Origin: Membranipora membranacea
Taxonomy: Eukaryota > Bryozoa > Gymnolaemata > Cheilostomatida > Membraniporidae
Length of the DNA: 64,000 nucleotides
NCBI GenBank assembly: GCA_914767715.1
Contig: OU612065.1
Span: forward strand, 3,596,001-3,660,000
Direction: 5' to 3'
Part shown: one piece after another, positions 1-12,600 of the stretch
Layout of the letters: the number at the start of each line of letters is the position of its first letter
Position numbering within the stretch: position 1 is the stretch's first letter
Notes under the pieces: model-generated
The model's input: the letters and a program-made list of their open reading frames with translations, nothing else
What the model was told of the DNA's origin: nothing
Databases searched by the model: none
Position numbers and translations under genes: made by a program

Positions 1-633
1 AAAGCCTTTACTTGTACCAGCAATGAACTTCCTCTCATTCATTGGTACCAGCAACCTTTTAACCTTTTTCTCGCAACTTTTACAGTTAGTGATTGAAGAA
101 TACAAATCAATCAATCAATTACTTTGCCAACCAATCCAATGTCATGGCATGGCAATCATCGCAGCAATGAATGTATGTATGTCAAGTATCATCAACCACC
201 ACAAAAACATCAAACCCATGGTGTTTTTGGGGCGGTTGATACTGGACATTGGCAAAGTAAAGGCATGTAGTACACCTGTCTGAGTGAGTTAGATAGATAA
301 TAGCTTGCCAACAGTATGAACAGTTATTGGTCAACCAATGTGTGGTCCTCAGGTCACATTTTTCTTCCCCTTCTAAAAGTTTTTTATTGTGATGCATTAG
401 CCCTGGAGCCATGAATTCTCTCTCCAAAAGGAGAGGGAGTGACTATATGTTCAAAGAGTAAAATCAATGTCCCTTCCTTTATAGCATATTGAATAAATTT
501 TGGACCAAAGTCTATATGTTGCCAGGAAACGGAAGTCGGCGCAGTCACCAAAATAAGGGGTGAAAATTTTAGAAAGTTAAAATTTTCTTGAAAGAAAACA
601 CACTGCTTTCAAGATTGAACAGCATTTACAGCA

Positions 634-3600
634 ATGGAGTCAGGTAATATATAATAAACAGATAATTGAACACAATTATAAATATATATTTCAAATCAAT
701 ATAGCATGAAATGCAACAAGTGCTTTGGGCACTGAAGCTCACTGAGTGAGATGAGTGAATAAAAATATTTTTTCACTGAATTTTCTTGTCTACAAACTGT
801 GGACGGTGTTTCTTAGCAAACCTGTCTAGGGTAGCTTGTGGAAGAAGTAAGATAACTAATTAGCCAAAAAAATGGTGCACTTCATGGAGCCCTGGGGTGT
901 GCATCCACCAAGGGGGGCCCCTGGGACTTACATAAGTAAGTAATGTCAAGAGAGGAGGCCCACCCTGCACTCTGCACATCCTACGATGAAATAATAAACC
1001 AGCTTCATACTACAGTCTCGACAAGATCAAAAACATGGAACGAGTCACGCTCTATCGCTGCCACAGGGAACTGTTTTCATAACAGTTTTCTGCCCCGGAC
1101 AATACGGGATATGAAAATCTAAGGACAATCAGAGGACAATACTACTCTACTGATGCCCTACTGGATGGGTACATGTACCCACTCTGAACCCAAATGCCCT
1201 ATCCATGGGATGGTGTTCTGGAACAATGTCCAAACCTTATCCCACCGAAAAACCGATAGGTTTGGAGGTGGTATTAAGGTAATGCCCATGAAGCAACTCT
1301 CATAGGGGACTTCTGACAACTTATGTGGCAGCTGAGCCCTATTTTTGCACACAATAAACACCTACAGTTTTGCCTATCCATCCTCAATTATTGTCAAGAT
1401 AACTAGATTCATACCTGATCTTCTCTTTGGGACTAGTATGAAAAACAGCTGGTGATGCTATGACATAGAAAACTTGCAACAGCCAGCACAGGTTTTTTGG
1501 CTTTTTCTAGCCATTTTTATTCAATCCCATAGACATAGTTTTGTCTATGTCTATGAGGTTGCATAAAAATGTTTTGTCTATGTGCAATCCTCAATCAATC
1601 ATCAGTGCAACTTAATAAAGCCTAAGTGCCTGGGCAAAATGTGTAAAATCTGCTTCAATAGAAATGTTGATGGTTAAAATTTGCTCAAATAGAAATTTCT
1701 ATGGCTCAAAGGCTAATATCTAAACAAACAGTCATACCTGAGCAAATCATTTAAGCCTTAGCGCCTGGTCAAAGCTTTTAAAATCTGCTTTAATAGTAGT
1801 ATCAATGGTTCAAAGCCACCTGCTTTGATAGAAATTTCCAAGGTTCAAAGGCTAATCACTAAAGCATCAGGTCATATCAAAGCCCAGTTTACATAGCCAG
1901 GCTGAATAGCTCAGTGTGTAGAGCGTCTGCCTGGTACTCACTGTTTATTAAGAATGTTGTGGATTCGAGACTCAACAATGTCAGATTTTTTTCCAAATGG
2001 GTGCTTTATAACTGGAGCATTTTTACCGTTATCTTCTACTGCTATTGAGTTGTTTTCTGCAAGTGCCCAACAGCTCAGTGGGCTATCAAAATACCTCTCT
2101 GCTTGCACTATTTTGCTACTGATATGCAAAAATTTCTGTGGTGAGAGGGCGCTAAAGCGCCCCTCCCACACCCTCCCCGCCTACGGCATGTGGATCGGGC
2201 TGCGCCCGATCATTATGCTCATATCTAAAAAGTCAGTGAGTGAAATTTTTTAGAATATACGGCCCTGGATATACCCATTGTTAAATTCTGTGCTCCTAGG
2301 AGTCATCTTATAAAATAATTGTCATGTAATCTGCTTTACACCTCTCCCGTGTAAGTTTAAATAACAGCAGCTATTGCTATGATTTCTTAATTATTTTCAT
2401 TCATTCATGCAAACTTGTCACAGATTATACTATTATTCAGTTCTCTTATAGTAGCTGCCCATGTACGGCCTGTCATAAGTTCAGATAGCGGCAATTGCAA
2501 TCTCCTTATTATGTTCATTTTTTATCTAGACCAAATCGCCTGTATAATTTGTTGTGTCGTTGTATTTGTGACGTGTAACAGCAATCATAGATATTCCTAT
2601 TCGCTAAAAGCTTGCCACAGTTCTTTTTTTACCAGGCAGCATATATGACATGAGATGAATTATATCTCAGTAACAATTACCTAATGGGCTGCAAAAAAAG
2701 CTGTGGGTTTAATTCTCAGACATAGTTGTGTTTGTGAGATATTGTCGGATTTTAGAATTTTACACCGCTAATTCCTATTGGGTGGTAGTAAAAGTCCTAC
2801 ATACCTCTAGATCAGCTGGCGGCAACCTGGTCTATTTTCCAGTGCGGCCTAATGAACAATATGTTGCGGGCTGATTATGGCCTTATGCCTGAAAAGATAT
2901 ATATTAAACATTAATTTCGATCCCCATCTCGCATTTTGTAATCTTGATATTCAAGTATGTAGGCACAATATATTTCAAAATAGTGGCCATTCAGCATTAA
3001 GCATGTAGCTTCCAAAGCCGTTTCTAGACATAATCATCTTAACTGTATTGGTTTTAACTCCTTTATCAAGTGCTTTAGATTCAAAATAACCCAGAACGGT
3101 GACCTTCGGAAATTCGAATAAAAATTTTCGTTAATATCATAGTAATTAGTTTTTTTAGCAAATCTGTCACCTTGAACAAGAAATGCAGTTGAGTATCAAC
3201 AAGTTTTCATGTTACAAATGCTCCTGCTTTATCGCTGAAATGTTCCAGATTGCATCTAATTTTACAGGCATTCGCAAAAAACTTCCCCGTTGCGGAGGGG
3301 TGCCAGCACCCCTCCCACACCCACCCTACTCTTTTCCATACACATGCAAAACTTCACAAGATTTTTTAAATTAGTATTTCTGTTGAGCTGACGTTCCTTG
3401 CAACATACCACAGCTTTTACAAATAAATCTGTTTTAGTTTGTACATAGTTGTTACTCCGGTTCCAATTTTTTACCTGAAAGGTATGTTGCGCTTAATTGT
3501 GTTGAGCCTGTTATGTGTAAAATGTGGAATTTTTTTAGAAAAAGGTTCCCCACCCATGCTCTAGATCAATGTTGATCCATTTGCTTAAATGCGGAGTTGT

Positions 3601-6600
3601 TTTTCCTCCAATGGACAGGGGAGCAACTCCGAATACAGACAAATGAATCATATATATGTTCACTCTGACCAGTGAACCATGAGTGAACTAAGCTATGATC
3701 TGTCCAACTGAGCCGAGTTTTAGTTTTGCTCCTTTTCGGTGGTCTCTGATCTTATCATTTCTAGTGTAGTTATGTCCAAAAACTGAGGCACGCCCCTTAC
3801 GCCCCCCTAGGCGGTCTAGCGTGATGTCGTCTTTGATGTAAGTTGATGTAAGCCTACATGATGCCTTTACTTTCATACTGACTCTCGTGATCTGACTGGG
3901 CATGTAGATCACTGATAAACTAGGCTATCATTACCACAAAGCAGGTGTCGTAAGGCTAAGTATGCATCATGCGTGACTTGAATTTGCGCATGTGCAAGAA
4001 CAATGAGTTTAGTTTGGGTTCTGATTGCAACTTTGGAAAGGGGAAATGGGATATCCCCTGCATAAACTGTCAATCAAAATCAGCTAATACTAACAAGAGA
4101 GGATAACTATTAATAACAAATCCGCATGCTTCGGGGAGTATGTCACCAGAGCAGGTAGCCAATCAGATGGCTTCGGAATTCCGAGACTCAATTTTGCAGA
4201 GATCAGCTCATGCCCAGAGCTGAGCATGCGCAGAATGCTTTACTTTGCCAATCAATGTCCAGTGTGTATCAAATTCAAAGTTGAATGCAAGGAATAACAC
4301 TCCTTGGTTGAAAGTAAAGGCATTTAATTTATGTATGGGCCCATGCTTGCAACCACCATAGGGCTACTGCTAAGTCAGGAAGGGTATTTTGTAGAGCTGT
4401 CAGTTTAGTTTGCTAATCAATCAGAATCATCTATTCTATATGTACAGAAAGGATCATGTGCACATGAAGAAGATTACAGTCCATATACATATATATATAT
4501 AAATATTACAATATAAAGCAAGATTTGCCTGACCTGTAAGTACAGCCTCACTGGCATCCTTGGCAAGACCGCTATGAGGATGACAGACATCGACACAGGC
4601 ATTATCCAGCCGCCCCCAACCTTGCCAATCATATTCATCATATCAAGTTTTTTACTCTTTCAAACCCGATCCATACCCCATCAGGAGAATATAATCATAC
4701 TTAATTATAATTGTTGGTACAATGTGCATGATAATTTACTGAGAATGACATTGGTTTGGGTAGCTGATATGTATTATATAATTTTAGGCTGTGATATCTG
4801 TGGAGATGAGGGTCATGGAACAGATCGGTGTCCAGAGATTCAGCCAATCAATGAACCTTCAGCTTCACTCTTGCTGCCCCCGTTGTCTTTGTGAGTAGAT
4901 CAATGTTTTTTTCTTACTTCACATCAACCATAGCAAAATAGGGCTGTTATGCCTAGGCCTACCCTCAAGGATAGGAAAGACAATGCATACGCTTCCAGGG
5001 CCAGGCTGTACGAATTAAGCAAACTGGAGGTTTGAAAGCTGGTATTATCTCTATTCTCTTCATAATCTTCTAGGTTTTCCGTAGCTTCAATTTTTGACGT
5101 ATAAATTCAAATTGATCAGATCATGGGTCCCTACCAGTTTTTGAAGGTGTTGATGCTATATCTGAATTTTCCAGGTTAAGCCTTTTCAGTTTTGTTTTCT
5201 TTTTCATAATGTAACTCCCTCTCTAATGCATGTGATGTGACAGTTTAGAAACAGAGCACAAGCCCAACACTCTTATTCATGCCTATCTTCGTAAATCACG
5301 TTCATAAAAAAATAAGACCACTTTTTGAAAAGCAATACTAGCCAATATAATGCAACGGTAAGTGAACTTCTGCTGACTGGAATTGAACACATTGTGATGA
5401 TATCTCCTGTGCATGTTGCTTTAACGTCTGATGATTGTTGATATATTGTTTAATAGGGCAAGACAAACGTTACCATCCAACTATAGTGTTGTGTGGCAGG
5501 ACACGCATAGACGAGTAGAAGTTATCAGTAAATCTGTAATATCTCCCAAAACAAAGTTGGGAACATTGACAGCAAAACAAGAACAGATCGCTGCCACAAA
5601 TGCTTTTCAACTTGGGGTAGGCTATGCCGTAGCGATTTTCTAACCAAAAGAACATACACATTTTAGCACATTTGATAAACTTCTATAATATATTTTTATT
5701 GTATTGTAAAAAAACAACAAACAATTTTGTCATCATCTATAAGGGTAATACATGTATTCTGATAGGCTGATATAGTTAATTTTGGACACTTATTATTATT
5801 TAAATTGGCATTTTGCATTTAATTTGCAACAAGTTTTATTGGATATATCTATTGCAGCTCGTGACTGACAATGGGAGCGTAACTTGGTTGAACATTTTAA
5901 ACGAGAACGAGTGTAATTGGTTAAGTTTGATCAAGCCTGCATTTGACATCACAGAACAGAACTGCATAGTATTCCAGCTACAAAACCAAGTAAGCTATAG
6001 CACTATAAGAGAAATAAAGCCGGGTGAGGCGTTATCTGTCTGGTACGCTAAAGGCTATGCTAGGAAATTGGGTAAGCCAGAGACACCGGCTGCACAGGTG
6101 ATAGACAGCCACTCTCAGCATGATCAGGGTAACCAGCTCCTCACCGGACTGGCGCAGCAGCAACAAGAGGATATAGTAGATAGTGATGTGATCACTGACA
6201 CAGAGCTACATATCTCAGATCAAGGTTTGTATGAATATTAATTGACAAGTGAGATTTGTATACAGTCATGGACAAATATATCCACTGTACTGCGTCAAGC
6301 GTTTTCTGTTACTAACGATTCTGCTGTGCAGACTGTTAATAATAAAGTATTGATAGCAGTCTTCTGCTACGTCCTCCATTTCGTAAAAATTGTGCAACAA
6401 TTGATATTACAGAGCATGTGGAGAACCTTGAGATGTTAGAATGTCAGTTTCTCTACACCTGCTCTGTATGTGGAGACATGGAATTCAACTCATTACCAGA
6501 ACTGGAGCAGCATATGGCTGAGCATGACAATCAATCTGTCAGTGAGCCGAACCAAACCTCTGACCTTGTGACAAGTATGATTTATATTATATCTGTCACA

Positions 6601-9600
6601 TTTCTAATATCTATTTTTGAGTTATAGAGAAAATTTATTTGGGCATTAACTTTTAACTATCTGAAAGTCAATTGAAAACTGCTTTCTCTTGTAGTTTTCC
6701 ATCTTGGCTCTAGATCCATTCGTTCGACCTCATGTGACTAAAATATTTTCATTGTTATTTGTAATGTGTTGTAGAAACTGGTGTATCAAGTGTAGAAGTG
6801 ATGGAGAAAAACATGTCAATAGAAGAAGCTGTCTCCAATGAACTGTAAGTCTGTTAGGAGGACAAAATATGTTTTGGTCCTACATGTCTCCATCCTGGAT
6901 GACATTAACTAGAGCTAGCCAGCTACCAGATCTAGGAAATGTTCTTGCAGCTATTACTTTCAAAATTTCTATTTATATTAAATAACCAATATAATACTGG
7001 CATTATCTGACCTAATCTAATGAATCATTGTGGTAACCCACCATGTTCATAACAGTGTAGTCACTCACCCCTCAGTAAAAAAACATACATTCACTGAAGG
7101 TGGTGGTGGGCTTGTATCACTGTTTTGTGATTATAATGAGATGTTACTGTAACATCTACTTATACATGAACTGCTGATAATATTATCCTTGTAAATGTTG
7201 ATAACTCTCTTTTCATCTGATATTATAGGTTACCGTGGAAGTGTTCCAAGTGTGACTTTAGATCAGAGACAACTCACGACCTGGCTGTACATATAACGAC
7301 TGACCACATGACAGCTAACACTGCGGTCGGTCAGCCCCGTAAACGTGTCTGGCCTTGTGCCAAGTGTGGTGTTGTTTTCAGGTTAGTGTCTGATCTCTGT
7401 TTGTAGATAAAAAATGTATTGAAATGTCCCACAGATGTGTTCGCTTAAACTGATTCGGATTCAAGGTAATTTTATTTTGGTAATATGGATTGGTCAGCTG
7501 TTTTATTTCAAACTCCTTATTCCTTATTGAATGTATCCTGCATGAATTACATAATTGATATTCACTGCCACTAAAAAATCATTTATATAAGGATCAACCA
7601 AAGATTAGAGCTTTATATAAGATTATATATATATATATATATATATTAATTCTATCTCTTACCCTAGTAACCCGAGGTCATTGGGGATACACAGGAAGTT
7701 ACATCACCCGGCAGCGCAGGAAAAGACCACAATCGACAACTCCTCCAATGATAAGCTGATTATACAAGTGAGGAATAGTCTCACAGCGGGAGATGAGCTA
7801 GTGTCTGCTGGTAATCCGCTGTCTCTCACACAGGAACAGTTAGCTGTTGTGGGAAAGGCTCTCACCGTGGGAGCTGATGGGGTGGCTGAGATAAATGTGG
7901 TCATAGAACAGGAGCCTGGTAAGAATGTGACAATACTTATATTATTTAGTGTAATGTCTAATGTAATATTGTTTAAATTTTTTAATGTAAATGATATCAC
8001 CGTGTGCCTCGGCTCCAAGATTGCTAAATTATTTGGATCTGCAAATCAGGAGCATAATTTGTGGAGAAATGCTTGTATCACAATGCTTTACAGAAGTTGA
8101 CATAGCATCTCTCATTACTTTGTACAGAGCCTCGATATGGCAGAGGCCAGAGGAAAAGGAAAAAGCCTCAGGACAAAGAATACATGCTGTGGGATGAAGA
8201 TGAGGAAGGGGAGGACCAGCTATGCCCTCACTGTGGAGTGGAGGTCGAGAAGGATTCACTCAAAGAGCACATAGAGACTAGCCATTCATTCACCTGTGCC
8301 AACTGTAAGATATATCTTGGTATTTAGCTTTGAACTTCATCTCCTCAATGATTTAAGGTTTGAGATCCGTTATTGTTATGTGAGTTGTTGCATGTATCAA
8401 TAAAGCTCTCCTACACTCTATTATATGTTTGCTGCGACCATCAACTGTGTCTCGTCTTATGATTGCAGGTAAGGTGAAGTTTATACAGGAAGAATCTCTG
8501 AAGAAGCACCTTTGTAAAGATGATAGTTATCGTATAGACATAGAACCTTATAAATCTGAGAGTAAGCCGGGGGCGCCTGTGTATACCTGTTTCTTCTGTC
8601 AGATGATTCACAGTGAAGCTAAGGCTTTCCATGACCACTTGGCCTGGCACTGCCTCAACTTACCGTGTGATGTTTGCAAAACGTTAGTGGATCTATTATG
8701 TCTTTACAATAGCGTTTTCTCAAAATTCATAACCTGATTTACATGGACATAATTCTCATGTTAAAATCGATTTGGTTATCAAAGATGGTTTTGAAATTAC
8801 TTTACTTTGTAGTGTGGAGTTCATCTGATACATTTTCTGTTGCAAGATTACCAATAGAAGATCACAATATAACTCCTAGATTGAGAATGCCCTATGATTA
8901 CCCCAGTGTTTTAAGTTCTGTCAACACTGTGGACAGATGCGGGGCAAACACTCGAACGAACAGCTGACACGCTGTCTCTATCAGCTTTCTGATGAGTAGA
9001 TTTTCTGATTTGATATCCACTGTGGTGTTTTACTATAGATATTGTGGACCCGTTGAGGATCTGGAGGTTCATGTATTAACATGCTCAGGGTCTGGCGAAC
9101 TCTCGACAGATGACCTGAGTCTGCCCCAGCCTCAGTACTGTACTCAGTGTGATATGTCACTATCTGACAGGCAGGCTCTACAGGCACATCTACTAATCCA
9201 CAATAACTACAAGTGTACAAAGTGAGCTATACCTCATATCCCTCTCCTAGCTCACTCTTCATTACACTAGAAAATGAAATAAGCAACATTTTAATGATGT
9301 TATCACAGCTCTGCAACAACTTCTTTGTATTTTCCTACTCATATTTGGAACATTTATGAAAATTAGTTACTGTTTCAGTATTGTAACATGATAAGATTTG
9401 TAATTTACATTGTTAGGTGTGGAGAAGTATATACCACGAGATACGGACTACAGAAGCACCTGCTGTCTTGTGATCAGTCACAGCTTGAGAATGTCAGCCC
9501 TGTATTCGCTTGTCTGGAATGTAACTCTGTCTTTTCAACACAAATAGGACTAGAATATCATAACAAAGACCATCTGGATCAAGATTTTGTCTGCAAAGAC

Positions 9601-12600
9601 TGTCACCAGTGCTACAAGCTTGTGGTGAGATTATGATATGATTTGAGAAGGAATCTTCTAAGTGTATATATATTCAAATGTGTTCTCTTATATGAAGTAC
9701 ATATTATCAAATGTTGTCTTTTGTACTTGCAGGCCGACTTTGAGAAGCATGAATGTCAGTCTAAGGTCGGAGAGTTTGTATGCGAGATATGTGATAGAAG
9801 ATTCAGAACACAGAAGAGACTAAGTAATCACTATGTCAAGCATACTCAGTCATTCACATGTACCATATGTCAGCACACATTCGATGGTAAGTATTTGGAT
9901 ATAGTTTGTGATCATTATCTGACACACAACTTTTACTAGATCTCAGTATGTCTAATCCAGCAACTTCCTCAAATCCTGCTAAACTATGGAAACATCACTG
10001 GTCTACGTCTCTTGAGGTACTAGGTATGATCGGTTTTCTCAATAGATGCCAAACTATTTCAATATCTTATGCTTTCACGGTCAATTATATTATGGTGTTT
10101 TTATATGTATGTCCTCAAGAGAGGAGGTCATGTGAAGAATCAGGTTCAGCAGTTTATCAGCTGATTAAGAAAAATGAAATAAAATATTGATCCTGTTGTA
10201 GCCAAAGAAGAGCTGATAGAACACAGCTTGGAATGTAGTGCTAAAGAGATGTTAGAGAAGAATGGTAAAATAGACTGCGCTCACTGTGAACAAAGTTTCT
10301 TGGTGAGAAATCCTTTCTCTATCACAATTCACAATCTTTTATCTGTATTATGTGTGAAAACAAAAAAGTCAATATAAATTGTACAGGCCAAATGTGTTAT
10401 AATAATTGTGTATCTCATATATTTTACAGTCTAGTGGGGAGTATAAAAAGCATTTGACAGTTCACACTCACATATTTGAATGTAAGCATTGTAACAGAAG
10501 ATTCCGTAAGAAGTATCTGCTCACTAAGCATAGCCCACATTGTCCTCTTAAACCTCCAAAACAAACTGCTACTGTACATCATCAGCCAGCCAGCAAACCC
10601 AGATCCGAGCGAGATGTACTTGTTGATGTAAGTATTTCCTCTCAATATTCACTTCAGAATTAGTTTGATCAAGGAGTCTTAACTCCTTGGTTTGATCAAA
10701 GGTGCCTTTTGATTCTGGAGAATTTTTGCAACAGAAGAATTCATAGCTGATGAAATAGCTCATTTATAAACCACATCATAGATGCATAGGTATGTATAAT
10801 ATTGTATATCGATTTCGCAACAACCCTTTAATCGGCATACGCTCAAATAACTAAACTGTCATGTCAAATGTTTCGAGACAATCAACTGTTTATATTTTAC
10901 AGGGTAACTACAAGTGTCCAGTCTGTCAGAAGCTGTTCATCAGGAAAGATTTTTACCTACAGCACGAGTGTCGAGGACTAGACGGACAGGTTATCCACAG
11001 GCCAAGTAACGTGGAGTTATTACAAGAAGAGGATATGACACAGGGTGTCGTGTGCTTCCAGTGTGGGAAAACATTCTCATCACAGAGTGCGCTCTCTAAA
11101 CATCTCAAGGTAAGACAGTAGCTGTTGACTCCGGTAACTAAGATGGATGATATAATTATATTAGGTAAATGACTTGATTTGAAATATGAGTGCAGCATTG
11201 ATTTTGATATCATTAGGCAACCTTTTTGCAAGCGATGCTTCTTTAATTTTTATTTTAATATTCTAGATACATGAAGGGAGAAAATCCATATCATGTGAAG
11301 GATGTGGTAAGACTTTCTATGATACACACGCTATGAAGCTGCACTACGACTCGACTCACACAGATAAACTTAGAGTACAATGTGACAAGTGTAAAAAGTT
11401 CTATCGAAACAAATACAGTCTGCACACCCACCTAAGACACTTTCACGCGACACAGCCTACCTTTTATGCCTGTGATATATGTGGTAAGTATCTTCCCGGC
11501 ATATACCTCTCAGCTGTGAACTTGGTTGTTAATGCCATAAAATATGTACAAGATGTGTTATCGAAATGAATCAGATATTTTGGCTGTGAGTTCAGTCAAT
11601 TTTATCCAGATGAGCCACAACTTTGAGGCTCCAAACCTTGTACATTTTCTCTTCCAGGTTGCTAGTGTGCCTGTCCCTGTTTATATAAGCAGAGGAGGCC
11701 TACCAAGATATGGGACCCATTTTTAAAGCTACTGGTCCCCTGCTTTGTTTGTTTCTTGGAAGGAGCTCATGTTGATAAAGGTCATATAAGAAATTACATT
11801 CCATCTTACATGCATAACTTTTATTTGGATTTGTAACAAATTGACAAATTTCAAATGAAATGTCAATCAAATATCTCTCCTTCGCAGGTAAAATATTTCG
11901 TCAAAAAGGAAACATGACCAAACATATGGTCGCTCATGATGTCACAAAGCATTATCGTTGTCATTACTGCAACAAGACCTTCAAATATCCGGAGCAACTG
12001 AAAAAACATTCTCTTCTTCATACTCATGGTATGTGATCATCCGAAGATTTGCTAGATATAAGTAACAGCCTCTCTGATACCAGGTTGAAGGAGCCTTGTT
12101 TTAAAATTGAACATTTTGGATGTGGAATAAAAAACCTGCATCATGTGAATACCACACCGTTTTCCCTATAGACTAAACCCACATGTCAATATTACAGCTG
12201 CCAAGTCAAGAGCCATGGTGCCAAAGGCTCCACTTTTTGGAGTTACCCTCTCCTTGACATTGCAGTTCAGAGAGAGGACAATTCAAAATTGTTAAATTTT
12301 ATACTTTTATTTGATCTGTAGAAGCAGGAGGGGTGGTTGCAAGATTGCAAAATGTTTCAAGTGTGTCAGCTGACAGTATATTTGTGTGCATCATTGGCAT
12401 TGTAGATAGGAAACTTTGCTACCTCTGGAAAGAAAACTTACTGCATTGGCAAAACTATAACCCCTTTCTGTTTCGTCCAACACTTACATGACAATATCTG
12501 TTTCAGGCAAAATATTTGGCTGTGAGTTGTGTGATAGGCGGTTTTTGGTTCAGTATGAACTGAACAAGCACATAAAGGAGATGCACAGTAATAAGATATA

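Larger units (their letters stand above)
644..4787 (+). other. Proposed 4.1-kb first intron of the PRDM-like gene
   Basis: It opens with gtaata after ATGGAGTCAG and ends in attttag before the zinc-knuckle exon. No other coding exon was recognised inside. It holds a two-copy imperfect duplication (1615-1878), a tRNA-like SINE head (1900-1978), two GC-rich stem-loops (2147-2211 and 3296-3322) and a short TA tract near 4490. If the proposed first exon is wrong, this stretch is intergenic or contains another 5' exon. Confidence 0.45.

Noticed and set aside
182-427. 81-codon minus-strand frame at the left edge
   Set aside because: No family similarity and no splice context; likely upstream non-coding DNA.
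1907-1972. Functional tRNA gene
   Set aside because: A and B boxes are present but acceptor and anticodon stems do not pair; called a SINE or tRNA relic instead.
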